Numbered from the stretch's first letter, positions 11,057 to 22,985 are shown. The stretch: DNA of 64,000 nt from Lycorma delicatula (GCF_047948215.1 NC_134463.1:97988657-98052656); one strand, 5' to 3'. Notes: generated by a model from the sequence alone, not told the origin. Numbers and translations: made by a program.

Positions 11057-11960
11057 AATGGCCAAATTATCTGCTGTGTGCTTCAATCAAGAATTAGCAA
11101 TCAGTGGAATAAATTTACACATGGCAACTGTTAGGCGCCAACTTTGTACACCTAGACGGAAAGCTCATCAGCCAGCTAAAAAGCAGCGTTTAACATCAGG
11201 AATGAACAAAAAAGATACTTGTGAGCCAAAGCACATGATAACTGGACTAAAGAAGACCAGAAAAAATGTTATGTTTTGCAAAGAGTCACATTTTTAAGTT
11301 CAGGGGCAAAGAGTTCCATACGTTAGAAAAGCATCAGATGAAAATACATCACTGGTTCATATCCAACAATGAGTTAAACATCAAATAAAAAAATATTTTG
11401 AAGTTTTTTCACTTGAAGGTTCTTTTTCATTACTCCCAGTAGATGGTATGTTGAAAAGTGATGGATACATCAAGAATCTGAAGGAAAGGGTTGTGAGACA
11501 TCTTGCAAACAAATTCTCACAAAGCAACAGAATGTTCCAGCAAGAATTGGAGCCATGCCATACTGTCAAAAAAGTGGAAAAAGTTTTTGAAGGAACAAAA
11601 TATTAAAGTGCTCCCGTGACTGAGCAACTAATTCCTAAAACTTAAACTCACTGAAAATCTTTGGACAGTAGTCAAAAAAAGACTCAAAAATTAATTTGTA
11701 CTACAAATATTGAACTCATTAAAACAGTAATGTCTGCATGGTTTCAAAATGAAGAAATCAAAAAAATGTGTTATACCTTTGTTGAATCGATGCCAGATCA
11801 TGTAAATGAAGTGATTACGATTAAATTACCACATATTAATTATAAATATAATAATTATTATAGTCACAAATTGTACAGGTATGATTTTTTTTGTAATAAA
11901 GTTACTTTTTAATTAAACAACATTTGTATTTGAATTAATTTGCACACCACTATATAGTTA
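11057..11960 (+). mobile_element. Tc1-like transposon remnant, 5'-truncated
   Basis: Joined directly to the broken LINE A. The translation gives ELAISGINLHMATVRRQL (end of the paired-type DNA-binding domain), RRKAHQPAKKQRLTSG, then NVMFCKESHF where Tc1 has VLFSDESHF, ELEPCHTVKKVEKVF where Tc1 has QDNAPCHTAK, and LTENLWTVVKKRLKN where Tc1 has NPIENLW..VK.RL. The first catalytic Asp is replaced by Lys. The C-terminal end VESMPDHVNEVI is preserved. The right terminus GCACACCACTATATAGT at about 11942-11958 looks like the inverted-repeat end; the left one is missing. Confidence 0.72.
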
Positions 11961-12207
11961 CTTGTATTTTATTGTTTTTTTTTTAATTTGTGACAAGGCC
12001 TAAAAGGCTAAGCCTTTAAATCCTGATCTTTGGTGACTTTAAGACAAAAAAAAAGTATACTGATACCAGGATCATTTTTTTTAAACATGTTTATCCTCTA
12101 TATTAACATGATGTTATATAGCATCTTTTTATATTGGTTATAAATTACTATCGGCTATAAATTAATTTATTTTATAAATCAAGGAATTGGTATTTATATT
12201 GTTTCAG
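11961..12207. other. End of intron 1
   Basis: AT-rich sequence leading to the TTGTTTCAG acceptor of exon 2. Nothing else seen. Confidence 0.4.
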
Positions 12208-12323
12208 ATGGAGAAGTATTCTTGTTTGACTGTGGTGAAGGAACACAGCTACAACTAGCGAAAAGTTTTGTCAGACCTACTAAGATTACTAAAATATTTA
12301 TTACACATCTACATGGCGATCAT
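12208..12323 (+). CDS. ELAC1: RNase Z exon 2 (metal-binding HLHGDH)
   Basis: The acceptor is TTGTTTCAG and the donor GTGAGA. It encodes [20 protein letters not shown] and then [12 protein letters not shown], the signature zinc-binding motif of RNase Z and the metallo-beta-lactamase fold. It starts in phase 1 and ends exactly after the last histidine codon, so the motif sits against the intron. Confidence 0.93.
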
Positions 12324-13551
12324 GTGAGAATAAATTTCTTCATAAAGAAAATTTTGTATATTTGGTATTAGTTATTTATTATTAATCTGTTAGTGTTTAA
12401 AATTTTTGAAAACCTTCACTGCGCATTTGAATATAGTTTCACTAAAAACTTATCAATATCTTAGATTTGAAGTTTCTGTATTTAGTAACCTCACATTCCA
12501 TTCATTATTTGACATTTTTATAGTACTTTATTTAACCCTGGAATCAGCAATGTTGCATTTCAAAATGCAGTTTTCCAACAATCAATGCTTACTTTTTTTT
12601 CTTTAATGCTTCTATTTGTAGAAGTTTTGAAAACACATCATTAGATGTTGGGACATAACTTTATTACTTTTAAACTTTGTTAAGCACACTTTTGTTGATA
12701 TAACCAAGCTTTTATGCACTATTTGAAGTTAAGAGAATGTTTGTATTATTGTTGTTGATGGTAAATAATACACAATATTTTCTTTAGTCTAAAGTGTTGA
12801 TTGTATAGATTGTTCTGTTTCATTTTATTTGTAAAGATGCATAACAAATTGTTAAAAGAAAGTGATATGTTTTTATACATTGTTTGAAGCTTATAATTCA
12901 GATTTTCTAGACATTGGTGAAAATATATCTTTTCATCAGAGAAAAATTAGAATTCATATGCTCAAAACTGCTGAGGACTTAAATGTTAAGAAGAGCAACC
13001 AAACCAGAAAAGAATATATTTTATTTACTTCTCATAAAGATTTAAAAAAAAATCAAATCAAATTGAACCTAAACTGGTTAAGAATATAAAGCTGCAACCA
13101 CAAAAATGGAAACAAAGCAATGAAATTGGAAATATGAAAGAGCCAATGACCTTGAATGGGATGTTGGGGGTCGTGAATGTTTGTCACCTCTTAATTATTT
13201 CAAACAATATTATAACCATGACTTTTGTGAATTAATTGCAACACAGATTAACAGTAGCGGTCTGCAAGAGACTAATAGGGTTGACTTAAAAACAAATATG
13301 AAAGAAATTAAACAGCTTGTGGGAGCTAGTGTAGTAGCTGGCTGTTGCTTCCAAGATTATGTTTATATTACCGTAGTAATTTTAGAGTTCCTGTTGCCAC
13401 AGAATTACCATGGAACAGATTTTTCAAATTGCAAACCAATTTGTATTTCATTGATAACCTAGCTGTGACTGAAGAAATTAAAGAGAAAAACAGGGTTTGG
13501 AAAGTCAACCAGTAATTGACACATTCAAAAAAAGTCAACAACCTTACCTTT
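12324..13551. other. First part of intron 2, nothing recognised
   Basis: AT-rich; the scattered ORFs of 60-95 codons show no motif. Confidence 0.45.
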
Positions 13552-14270
13552 CCATTTGAAGTGACCCAAGAGTGGTTGCTTGAACAATTAAAAAAAAATT
13601 GAAACTTACCCACTTGTTTCCTACATGCTTCAGAACCTTAACTAATTTTGTTTTTAAATCTTTTATTTAAGCAGCCATTTTTGTTATGGTGTGCACACCT
13701 ACTTTTGTGATTCTAAGGGTTTACAGAAAAAATCATAACTAAAAATCTATTGGTCCTGAAAGGATGAAACAAAAAGCAGTTTAATCATATTTTCTCAAGG
13801 TAAACGATTGGTCAAGTGGTTTATTTACCTATCTCTCTTCTTTCTGTGAGAAAATACCAATAAATTTAAACATGAAAAATGGTCAAATTTCACTTTGGTA
13901 ATATTTTTCAAGAGGCAGGGATGGCATACACAATTTGAATTATTATTTTATATGTAGGTATGTATATTTTAGTAGTTTTAGCATAAATAATATTAATGGT
14001 GATATATTGATATACTTACCTCTAAATTTTTATCAATTTCTGAAAACTATTTTTTTTTTAAAAATTCAGATTTTGGCTTCAAATAACTGATGAGGCTGGT
14101 GATAAAAATCTCAAATTTGCACAAATTGCGTTGTTTTTGTAGATGTTTATGACAAATAAAAATGTTTCTTGTGTATTGTACTAATAAAAAAGTTTTAACC
14201 TCTCAAAAATCATGAAAAACCTGTTAAAAGGGATACAATTTAGACTCGCTAAATAAGAGCTCCAAGAGTT
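13552..14270 (+). repeat. One arm of the GGGTCAATCC foldback repeat (copy A)
   Basis: Starts CCATTTGAAGTGACCCAAGA and runs to CTCCAAGAG. It is closely similar over its whole length to 34993-35690 in intron 6: shared words include TTGAAACTTACCCAC, AAAATCATAACTAAAAA, GGCAGGGATGGCATACACA and CTCAAATTTGCACAA. The outer eight bases of the terminal repeat and the inverted second arm are missing here. Confidence 0.8.
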
Positions 14271-14814
14271 TTTTTGTCTTCTTTGCACTTTACATTTTTT
14301 AATATATTTTCTTATATTTAGTCCCTATGTTGTTGAAGTTGACGTTTTACATATTTTTAAAATAATTTTTTTGAAATTATTAATGATAGGTTGTAATTTA
14401 ATGATAACTTAACCAATAAAAAAATAATTTCCAATTTGGGAATTATTTTTTCTAAATTTTTAAAATTTGCAATTTTATTTTTGAACCAATGCAACTGAAC
14501 TCAAGATTAGTTGATATTTTATGTTGGCTAAACGTAGCCCAAACTGAATAATATAAGGTTATGTTTGTATCAAAAAAATTGTGGATAAAAAAAAAACTTG
14601 TTTGTTGCTCGAGGTATGTACATAGTACCATACCATGACTCATCACATACGTTAAACGTTAAATAATTTAGATTGTGATTTACAATTTATTTATTGACAT
14701 CATACACGCCCGCTGCTAGTGTTTATAACAATTTTGTTGTGAATTCTAGATATGAGTTTTTACTTTTACTTATGTCTATGAAATTTGTTTTTTTTAATCA
14801 TCTTAAGAGAAATA
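14271..14814. other. Intron 2 filler
   Basis: AT-rich; contains GAATTATTTTTTCTAAATTT-like low-complexity tracts and a slightly GC-richer point near 14700. No feature. Confidence 0.4.
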
Positions 14815-15750
14815 ATGGAAAGTAGAAAATTATCTGGTTGGGAAAACAAGCAAAAAAATCAGAAATTATGAAGAAAAATCAGAATACTTTGGATTTATAT
14901 ATAGTGCCGAGCTTGAAAAATATTATAATCTGAAATGAATCATGATAGTGCTAATTGCTGTGCTGATAATATTGTGAATGAACCATCAACAGAAAACAAT
15001 GAAAATGTATTTGTTAAAAATATTATGAATTACAATATTAGTGATTGGTTGGAAAATTTAAACAAATATATGATTGAATAATTTGTTATTGAAGAACCCT
15101 GCAAATATTCTCAAAATGCAGAAAAATTGTGTTTTTCCAGTCATTATTTCCATAGAATTGTGAATGCATTCAAATATCATGGTTAGTTTATTCATAGAAA
15201 ACCGACAAAGTTTATTGTTTTTGCTGCAGGATTTTTGGAAAAACTCCTGTTAATGTTAACTCAAGAGGGAGTTAGTGATTGGCAACATATTTCACCGATT
15301 TTAAAGTGACATGAGCGAAGTGGTGAACATTTTGAATGTTATGTAAAATGGATGGAAGTAAAAATTTGTTTGAAAAAAGCAATGACTGTGAATGTTGTGT
15401 TAAAAAAAAAACTGAATACTGGGATAATGTCTTGAAAAGATTAATTTCAGCGATATTTATGGCGGCAAAGCAGAATTTATCTTTCAGATGATTTTCTGAT
15501 AAGGTTAATGAACACCACAATGGAATTTTTTTGAAAATGTTAGAATCTTCTTGCTGAGTGTGATCCAATTATGAAGAAACATTTATCCATGGCTAAAGAG
15601 AAATCTAACTGGTCCACTACTTGGGAAAAGATATCCAGAATGAAATTATGGAGTTAATCTCCATAATATACTGTAACTGCAGATATTTAAGATATCTGCA
15701 GTTACTTAATGTTTTTAGAAAGGGGCAATTTCAACTCTATGCATATGCAT
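14815..15750 (+). pseudogene. ZMYM/hAT-like transposase remnant, N-terminal half
   Basis: Across several frames the translation starts MESRKLSGWENKQKN (family start: KRKLSG.E.RK), has a middle DWLENLNKYMIE, then KLCFSSHYFHRI (TTF-type zinc finger area), GVSDWQHISPILKXHERSGE (family: G..DW.H....L..HE.S..H) and CYVKWMEVKICLKKAMTVN. It continues LMNTTMEFF and SNWSTTWEKISRMK near the end. The stops and frame changes are many. In living relatives this N-terminal zinc-finger part precedes a hAT-type catalytic domain, which is absent here. Confidence 0.6.
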
Positions 15751-15798
15751 GTTGAGAAATGGTTTTATTTATTCTAATGCCTTTGTATATTTCTACAG

Positions 15799-15981
15799 TT
15801 TTTTGGATTACCAGGATTACTTGCCACAATAACTGCTCATGTAACAGGATCAAACTCTGTTAACTTACCACCTAAACACAGATTGAATCATACAGTTCAT
15901 GTATACGGCCCACAAGGATTACGAAGTTTCATGCATCATACTTTTCTACTTTCAGAAAATACTGTTAAAATAAAATACAAG
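15799..15981 (+). CDS. ELAC1: RNase Z exon 3
   Basis: The acceptor is TTTCTACAG and the donor GTAATA; 61 whole codons. It starts FFGLPGLLATITAHVTGSNS, which continues HLHGDH as in ELAC1 relatives (HLHGDHFFGLPGLL). It also has HVYGPQGLRSF, matching the family's 'IYGP.GLR.F' strand. Confidence 0.92.
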
Positions 15982-16470
15982 GTAATATATTATTATATTT
16001 ATTATTTTCTCTTTCATTCCCTTTAATCTGTTCTTATATATATATTTGAAATTATCTGAAATTTTGTATGTAAAAAAACTTTCCACCTACATTAGTTACA
16101 TGAATTGATAAACGTATTTATTTATACATTTGACATATAAACAGTTGTAATATTTTTTTTCTTTTTGCGTGTTAATGTAAACAAATTAAATTATCTATTT
16201 TTCTTATCATCAGGAACATGAAAGAGGAATTGGATTAAATTAAATATTCAAAGAAGGAAACTTAGCTTTAACCCGATAGGCCGCGGAGCCAGTAATTCAT
16301 TCCTTTTGTACCTTTATGTAGGATAAGCACAGATCTTAGATAGAGTTGCTAAAACATTGATCTCTACTTCTCTAGATTAGATGAGCTAATATAGCAGTTG
16401 ACCCAATTACTATAGTATCTAATCTAAGAAGAAATCAAGAATAGGTAGATACAGGTAAAGTCCCCTTGAA
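15982..16470. other. Start of intron 3
   Basis: Nothing recognised; ends in a possible SINE target copy (TAAAGTCCCCTTGAA, 16456-16470). Confidence 0.4.
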
Positions 16471-16768
16471 CCCACCGGGTTGGTCTAGTGCGCGTAGTTT
16501 AGTAACATCTTCCCAGATCAGCTGATTTGGAAGTCGAGAGTTTCAGTGTTCAAGTCCTAGTAAAGGCTGTTAATTTTTTATGGATTTGAATGCTAGATCG
16601 TGGATACCGGTGTTCTTTGGTGGTTGGGTTTCAATTAACCACACATCTCAGGAGTGGTTGAACTGAGACTGTACAAGACTACACTTCATTTACACTCGTA
16701 CATATCGTCCTCTGAAGTAATACCTGAATGGTAATTCTTAGAGGCTAAACAGGAAAAAAGAAAGATAA
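16471..16768 (+). mobile_element. SINE family 1, copy 1 (tRNA-derived)
   Basis: The 5' part has the split RNA polymerase III promoter: an A box in GGTTGGTCTAGTG (16479-16490) and a B box GTTCAAGTCC (16548-16557). The body contains TGGTGGTTGGGTTTCAATTA and the 3' end GAGGCTAAACAGGAAAAAAG. Flanks TAAAGTCCCCTTGAA and TAAAGTACCATTGAGGA look like an eroded target duplication. The other copies are at 18130-18425, 30196-30405 and 57905-58199. Confidence 0.85.
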
Positions 16769-17641
16769 AGTACCATTGAGGAACTTATCCCCTTGGGTAA
16801 TCACTGGGGTAATTTATTATATTGCCTTGAATGAAAGTAACAGGAATAGTATTTCACAAAGGCTGACCAATTTTGTTTATGAAAAATTACAGAATCAGCA
16901 AGGTAGAGTAAAATGAACTTTTTAAGGATGTGAACTGGAAGTGCAATAAGCCCTTTCTCTGTTTTGTTCCATTCCTTTGTTTCTTGTACCTAATTTTATT
17001 CAACATACTGTTGGAATTTTCTATAAAAAAGATGTTTAGTATAGTTAAATCGTCTGCTTTCTTTCTTTGAATCCTCAATTACAATATTTGCTTCAGTTGC
17101 TCTTGTTATTTTTCTTGCATGAAGTATATTCTTGCATCAGTTCACTTGAAAAATGTTTCTGACTAGGTTTTTGTAGGCTACTGTCAACCAGAATGTAAGT
17201 TGTTTGTAACACGATAACATACTTTAGCTTGGTGTACAACAATCCTAATTGTTTATGGTTATTACCTCTTCTTGTCATCTATTCGTACTAGTGAAGTAAA
17301 CATCTTTAAGCATTCTAATATACCTTGAAGTTTCTGTGCACTTATAGACTTATCTTTCAATACTACTACTTCAGATTAATACAGCGCACACATCCAGTTT
17401 ATATGGATTTTCAGTTTTTGCTCTTCTTTTGTTACTCCCAACATATAGTGCTACAGATTATTTACTAAATAAGTCAAGGAAGCAAGTGATTTCAAAGTAG
17501 ATACAACATTTTAATAGGAATTATTTAGATGTTTCTGCTATCTATATTGCCTGAGCCATCTGATTAACTCATTTTCCAATTAGCACTACAGAGCAGTGGA
17601 TCATTTTCATTATTATTGATATCACTTTAGAAGTAAGATAC
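16769..17641. other. Intron 3 filler
   Basis: No assignable feature. Minus-strand ORFs at 16887-17078 and 17093-17278 are lysine-rich and interrupted; they may be relics of a mobile-element ORF but carry no motif I can name. Confidence 0.35.
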
Positions 17642-18850
17642 AGTGCGTTCGAAAAGTAACTATACATTTGTCATGCACTATTACAATGATATGTAATGTC
17701 AACTTATCTTACAGAAGTTGTTGGAAATGAGCATCCAAACATATTTCTACACATTTCTTTTTGCTCTTCAAGACTCTCACAAGTTTTCATGTGGAAGGTT
17801 CTTGATGAAATCATGAATATTAGTTAGTCCCTGGAGCCTGTCAGGATCTCCTCAATAATCACTACTTTTTAAATAAAATCAAAAGTAAAAATTCAGTGGT
17901 GGGTTTAAGTTGGCGAACAAGGAGGCCACAAGCCCTTAAAAATGATTCGATTCCAAAAACCTCTTTTAGTATCTTCATTGATCAGCTCTATGAGAGGTTG
18001 CACCATCTTGAATCCAAGCATTTTTAATTTCATCCTCAGTTAGCTCTCTCATGAACTGGTAAATGATTTCACAATAATGAGCTGAATTTATTGTTTCTGC
18101 AAAGAAAATTGGGCTGATTATTATTATCTTTTCTTTTTCCTGTTTAGCCTATGGTAACTACCGTTTAGATAATACTTCAGAGGATGAATGAGGTTGATAT
18201 GCATGAGTGTAAATGAAGTGTAGTCTTGTACATTCTCAGTTCGACCATACCTGAGATGTGTGGTTAATTGAAACCCAACCACCAAAGAACACCGGTATCC
18301 ACGATCTAGTACTCAAATCCGTGAAAAAATAGCTGGCTTTACTAGGACTTGAACGCTGGAACTCTCGACTTCCAAATCAGCTGATTTGGGAAGATCCATT
18401 CACCACTAGACCAACCCGGTGGCCTTGATTATTATTATCTGGATATTCCAGTCCACACCCTTAGTCTTCTGTTCTTGTAGAGGAATTACACATACAGCTT
18501 GTGGGTTGTTAACAGACCATAAATATGAGTTCTGTACATGCACATACCATGGTAAATGGAACCATGCTTCATCATTATAGAAAACACAGTCTAAAATATC
18601 ATCAGAATTGTCCATTAGGAACTGTTGAAACCATTCACATATTGAAATCGCTTTCCATTGTCTGTGGCCAATAACTTTTAAAACTGCTTTCACTTTTATG
18701 GGATAAGTCTGAGCTTCTTATGTACTGCTTTGTGTACAGTTGCAAATCAGTTTTACTTTGTCAGGCCAACCTTTGCATGAGCTTGATGGGAATATGTTGC
18801 ATAGCAGCTGATATGTCTTGCATGTATTTTAAATTGATAAAGTATTATAA
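17642..18850 (-). mobile_element. Mariner-like element split by a SINE
   Basis: Starts at the left with CAGTGCGTTCGAAAAGTAAC, a typical terminal-repeat form. On the minus strand the transposase reads DDILDCVFYNDEAWFHLPWY (first catalytic Asp in NDEAWFH) and SYLWSVNNPQ in 18693-18441. The chain then breaks at the SINE and resumes on the other side with SPIFFAETINSAHYCEIIYQ and LTEDEIKNAWIQDGA (second catalytic Asp region, 18113-17990). Stops and a missing third block show it is dead. The right terminus was not located; the limit at 18850 is approximate. Confidence 0.75.
18130..18425 (-). mobile_element. SINE family 1, copy 2, with perfect 15-bp target duplication
   Basis: A full-length reversed copy: it begins (minus strand) GGCCACCGGGTTGGTCTAGT and ends GGCTAAACAGGAAAAAGAAA. 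It is flanked by identical TGATTATTATTATCT at 18115-18129 and 18426-18440. This fixes the family length at about 296 bases and shows insertion into an existing mariner-like transposase. Confidence 0.93.
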
Positions 18851-19014
18851 GGTTTTTATGCTGCAAAAATTGGTCGCTTTTTTTTTTTAATTATATCCTT
18901 TACATTTAACATAGATTATACCATAAAGATTATAACACTGTGTTGAGTACCAACTCTTGATCCTATAGCTTCCAGAAATAAAAGGTCAAAAGTTCTTTGA
19001 ATAGACCTAATTAA
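18851..19014. other. Between the mariner-like element and LINE B
   Basis: Short T-rich stretch, no feature. Confidence 0.35.
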
Positions 19015-21795
19015 TGACCTCAAATGCATTCCGCTAGTAAAAATCATCCCTACAGTCACAGTGAAGATATTGGCACAATTTAAAAATTAATATCTGCAAC
19101 TTAAATGCTCTGCTAAATTCCGATGTCAGTGAAGATGATCTTTCCAGTCTGTTTTCACAGATTCATTAACCCTTCCTAATAACTGGCGATTTCAATACCC
19201 ATCACTGTTCATGGGGCTCGTCATGTTCTTCCCAAAGCACTACAGTCGATCAGCTGAGGTAGAACTTAGATCTGTGATTATTGGACAATGTGTGTCACGT
19301 TTATGTCATCTTCATCTGATACATTTTCGTGCACATTGATCTGTCCTTGTGCTCAGCATCCCTACTTCCACGTCTTACCCGGCACATTTTGAAAAACCTT
19401 TTTGGAAGCAATTACTGACTGATCTTAGTTGGTAACAGTGATTTGCCTCAGAGTCAGCTACGCAAATGGGTGGTTCGGAAAGCGGACTGGATTGGATACA
19501 AGGATTTAATTGGCCAATAAGATTAGAGTGGTAGTGCAACCCACCAACTTGCGAAGTTTACATCTGATACTCAATAGCGTGAATGAATTTATTCCTCTAA
19601 CATCTGGAAATCCAAGGGGGCTGCTGTTCCTTGGTGGGATGAAGACTCCAGGAATGCACTAAGGGATTGTCACAGAGCTTTATGTAATTTTATTCTAAGA
19701 CCTACAACTGAATTGCTCTGCGCCTTCTGCAATACGAGGGCTGTATGCAGTCATGTTTTGGTGTGCTAAACAAAATCATGACTGAATTATGTCAATATCA
19801 TTTGTACAACTCATTATCTGTGGAGGAAAGTTCAGGCCATGTGTGGTTCAGGACAGTCGCTGTAGCTGATTGGACTGGAATTCAACGGCATCCTCATCAC
19901 CATGCCATTTGATGTGGCAAACACATTTTGAAACTCATTTAAATCAGTTTCACATACATCATCATTCTGTCCTGAGTTTAGGAGCTATAAGTTGCAGGTA
20001 GAAAATACCCTGTTTGTAATTGGAAACTCGCCTATTGAATTAAAACATACCTTTCTGTTTTGATGAGCTAATAAGGTATGTCTTGAATAATTCCGTGACA
20101 CTTCCACCGGAAATGATAATATCAGGTTCACCATGTTATCACACTTCCCAGATACTGTATTACAACATCATTTGTGTATCTATAACAGAATATTTTCTGA
20201 CCAAGTTTTTCCAGATTCTTGACCAGAAGCATTGATGATTCCCACACTGAAACCTGGTAAAGAAAAATCATGCCCTTCAAGTTATTCTATCTTGTTGGAA
20301 AGCTAATCTAGTATGCATTTTGCGCTTCTACTGAGCTCTAGTCTATTCCTGCTTAGACTACGGCTGCATAGTTTATTCTGCTCAGTCTCTACTGCTCTTA
20401 GAATGCTTGATGCAGTTCATCATTCATTCATCCGTCTTGCTACAGGTGCATTTCGTTCAAGCCCTGAGGTAAGTATACTGGTGGACAGTGGTGAGACATC
20501 CCCTTGGAATAGATGAAACCAAATGATCTGCCCAAATGTAACTTGCATTAAAGTGCAACTGAATCATCCAACCTTTGATGCAATGTTCTCTAACCTGCAT
20601 TTTAATCAATACCAGGAACAGCCAAGATGTACTACTTTGCTCAGCATCAGAGGAGGTTTTCTTAGTTCTTACTGTTGCTTCATGTTATTACATCCCTTGG
20701 TGGTCTTCTCTTTTAAATTATTGGTCTTTGTTGATATTATAAGAAAAACTGAAATCCAGTTACATTATAAGAAAAACTTTATAATATTTTAAACACCATA
20801 AATCATGATAATATAGTTTATGCAGATGGCTATATACCCTATTACTTTTTTGGTTGTGCTTTTGCGGTTGGCAACAGAACATACATGTTTGGCCTTCCCA
20901 ACAACATCAATAATTTTGTCGCAGAACTGTATGCTACTAATAAGGCCTTAAATATAATTAGTCCATCACATCAACAATTACTTGTCTGTTCAGTTACCAT
21001 GATTGCCCTGCAGGCAATTAGTGACATGTACTCCATCCAGACACTCTGTTGGCCATGAGATACAATCTGTTATTTCTGAAATGACTCTGCATAACTCAAG
21101 TGTGAGCTTCTGCTGGATCCTCAGCCATATTGGCATTTCAGGCATTGAGCACACTTATCATGCGCCAAAAGATGCTTGTTTTCAGCCTCCTTTTATTAAT
21201 CGTGTTATTTCTGACGATGATGGCTCGTGATGAGTGGCAAAGTGAGTAGAATGCTACCATCAACAATAAACTTCATCCAGTTAAAGACCCTGTGTCACCA
21301 TGAAGCTCTTCATCCAGGAGCAACCGATGAGAGGAAGTTGTTATTTGCCATTTGTAAATAAGGCACTCTAGGCTCACTCAAGGACTAGTCATGACTCTGA
21401 CTGATGTACCTGTTTTGTGTTCGCTGCCACTGCCAACTGACGGGTATACCACATATTTGTGGAGTGTGTCTGTTATACACCATTGTGTCAGAAATCTAAA
21501 TTTGGGGAGTGATGTGACTGTGTTATCAAATACCGTTCTATTTCTTAAGGCCATGCATCTGTGTGCAAATATTTGATTATAACTGTAATGTGTTTCTCCA
21601 TTTATGCTGTATGGCTTTACCAGATAACAGTTTTGTAGTTTTATGTATTTTTAATATTATTTTTATTGTGGTTTTATTTTACATGTATCATTTCATTTTG
21701 TCTGTTTAATTTTTAATTGTTTACTATAGTAAATATTGTGTCCAGGTGCTGATAACGACACATCATTGTGTCACAAGAAAAAAGAAAAAAAAATT
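19015..21795 (+). mobile_element. LINE B copy 1 (I-like, with RNase H), RT core deleted
   Basis: Begins inside the endonuclease in step with LINE B copy 2 at 47800 (shared TTGCAACTT and TCAGTGAAGAT). Endonuclease remnants include LAISIPITVHGA for GDFNAHH and SSSDTFSC. The pre-RT text reads SWPEALMIPTLKPGKEKSCP, then jumps near 20300 from the SYRPISL position straight to the thumb (LDYGC, LDAVHHSFIRLATGAFRSS), losing about 770 bases of RT core relative to copy 2. RNase H follows: YADGYIPYYFFGCAF (first Asp) and FVAELYATNKALN (Glu). A 3' UTR and an A-rich tail end at about 21792. Many stops. Confidence 0.8.
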
Positions 21796-21940
21796 GTTGA
21801 CTAAAATAACATAATGGCTGAATTGTCTGTTAGATAAAAAAAGAGCTAAGCCTCCTAATCATCCACCAAAACAAATCTAGAATTTTTTATTATATTATTT
21901 TTTTACAAAATCTAAAAAGTGTTACTTTAAAAATTTTCAG

Positions 21941-22080
21941 ATTCATGAGTTACGGATACCACCTGAATTATTTATTAATAGGCCTCCTGTACTTGATATA
22001 GTGGAAAATACATTGAATTGTTCAGCAAATATTGGTATAAGAGGTAGAGATATTTATGAAAAAGACAACATCTGGGATAT
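21941..22080 (+). CDS. ELAC1: RNase Z exon 4
   Basis: The acceptor is AAATTTTCAG and the donor GTAAGT. It encodes IHELRIPPELFINRPPVLDI and on to KDNIWD plus two bases. This is the divergent middle of the protein; the HEL word fits ELAC1 (VVHELVP). The ATA codon across the junction to exon 5 is open. Confidence 0.85.
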
Positions 22081-22139
22081 GTAAGTATTCAAATTCATAT
22101 TTAGCTTCATTTTTTTTTGTGCTGGTATTTCATGTTTCT

Positions 22140-22985
22140 CTTCTCAGTACAGGCTTGTGTATAATGTCCATCATTCTTTCTGTGATGCTTTAAACACCCT
22201 TTTAGCGCTTATAGATTATAAATCACTTGAATTACAACAGATACCAGTCAAATTTGCCTTATCAAAGTAATGATGTAATCAGTCAGCCAGTTCCTAGCCT
22301 AATTAAAGAAAAGATATCATTTGTGGAACTGAATATTACCTGCATATTGGTGTACCAGCTCATATTTTCTCAGGCAGATTAGCTCTGTTGTACGTTAACA
22401 CATGCAACACAGTAGGAAGAATCTCGCCATTTCTCCTCATGGTTAGCCTGTGGCATTGAATCACTCCTTGATTTGACATTTACCCCACTATTTCTTCTTT
22501 GGTACAATTAAGAAGATCATGGCAAACAACTCTTTTTAAAGAGTATTATGTTGTTGAACTCATCGATCTTCTTTAAAGCTTAAAGTTTTTAGCATTGACT
22601 GTCTTTTACGGTTTCGACGTACAAACTATTGAAAATCTTATGAATTTCCTTGACAGGACTTGTAGCTGAGTTTCCATTCTCTCTCGTAATCACTAGGTAC
22701 CTTTGATCTGGGCCCATTGTTGCTAAAGAAAGCTTCTCAACTCCTCAGATCTTTTCTAAGTCTGTCTGTATGTAAATTTACTTAGTTTCCTCTATGCTTA
22801 TAGCAAATTGCTGTTTCTTAATGAGGGTGTTTACGTGCAGCATCTGCCACATTGAGTTGTTCAAGATTCTGCATGAAAGTTGATCCCTTCTCTAACAAGG
22901 ATAGCCGCTGGGGTACACCCACTCCAGAACTACTAACCTTGGAGGTCTGACATGGTACTCCGGTGGAACCGGCATATGTCCTGAA
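22140..22985 (-). pseudogene. LINE A family ORF1 and 5' region, reversed fragment
   Basis: On the minus strand it first shows the LINE A 5' region (revcomp of 22900-22985 matches 7140-7240, sharing GACATATGCCGGTTCCACCG-like text), then ORF1 with DLLNCTKEEIVG, MSNQGVIQCHRLTMRRNGEI and LPTVLHVLT, which align with LLNCSEQEIVEELASQGVIE and LPSASHVLTF in LINE A at 7690-7830. It ends before the zinc knuckles. It lies in intron 4 opposite to the gene. Confidence 0.78.

Noticed and set aside
16481..16557. True tRNA gene
   Set aside because: A and B boxes are present, but no cloverleaf closes and the sequence continues into a SINE body with other copies.
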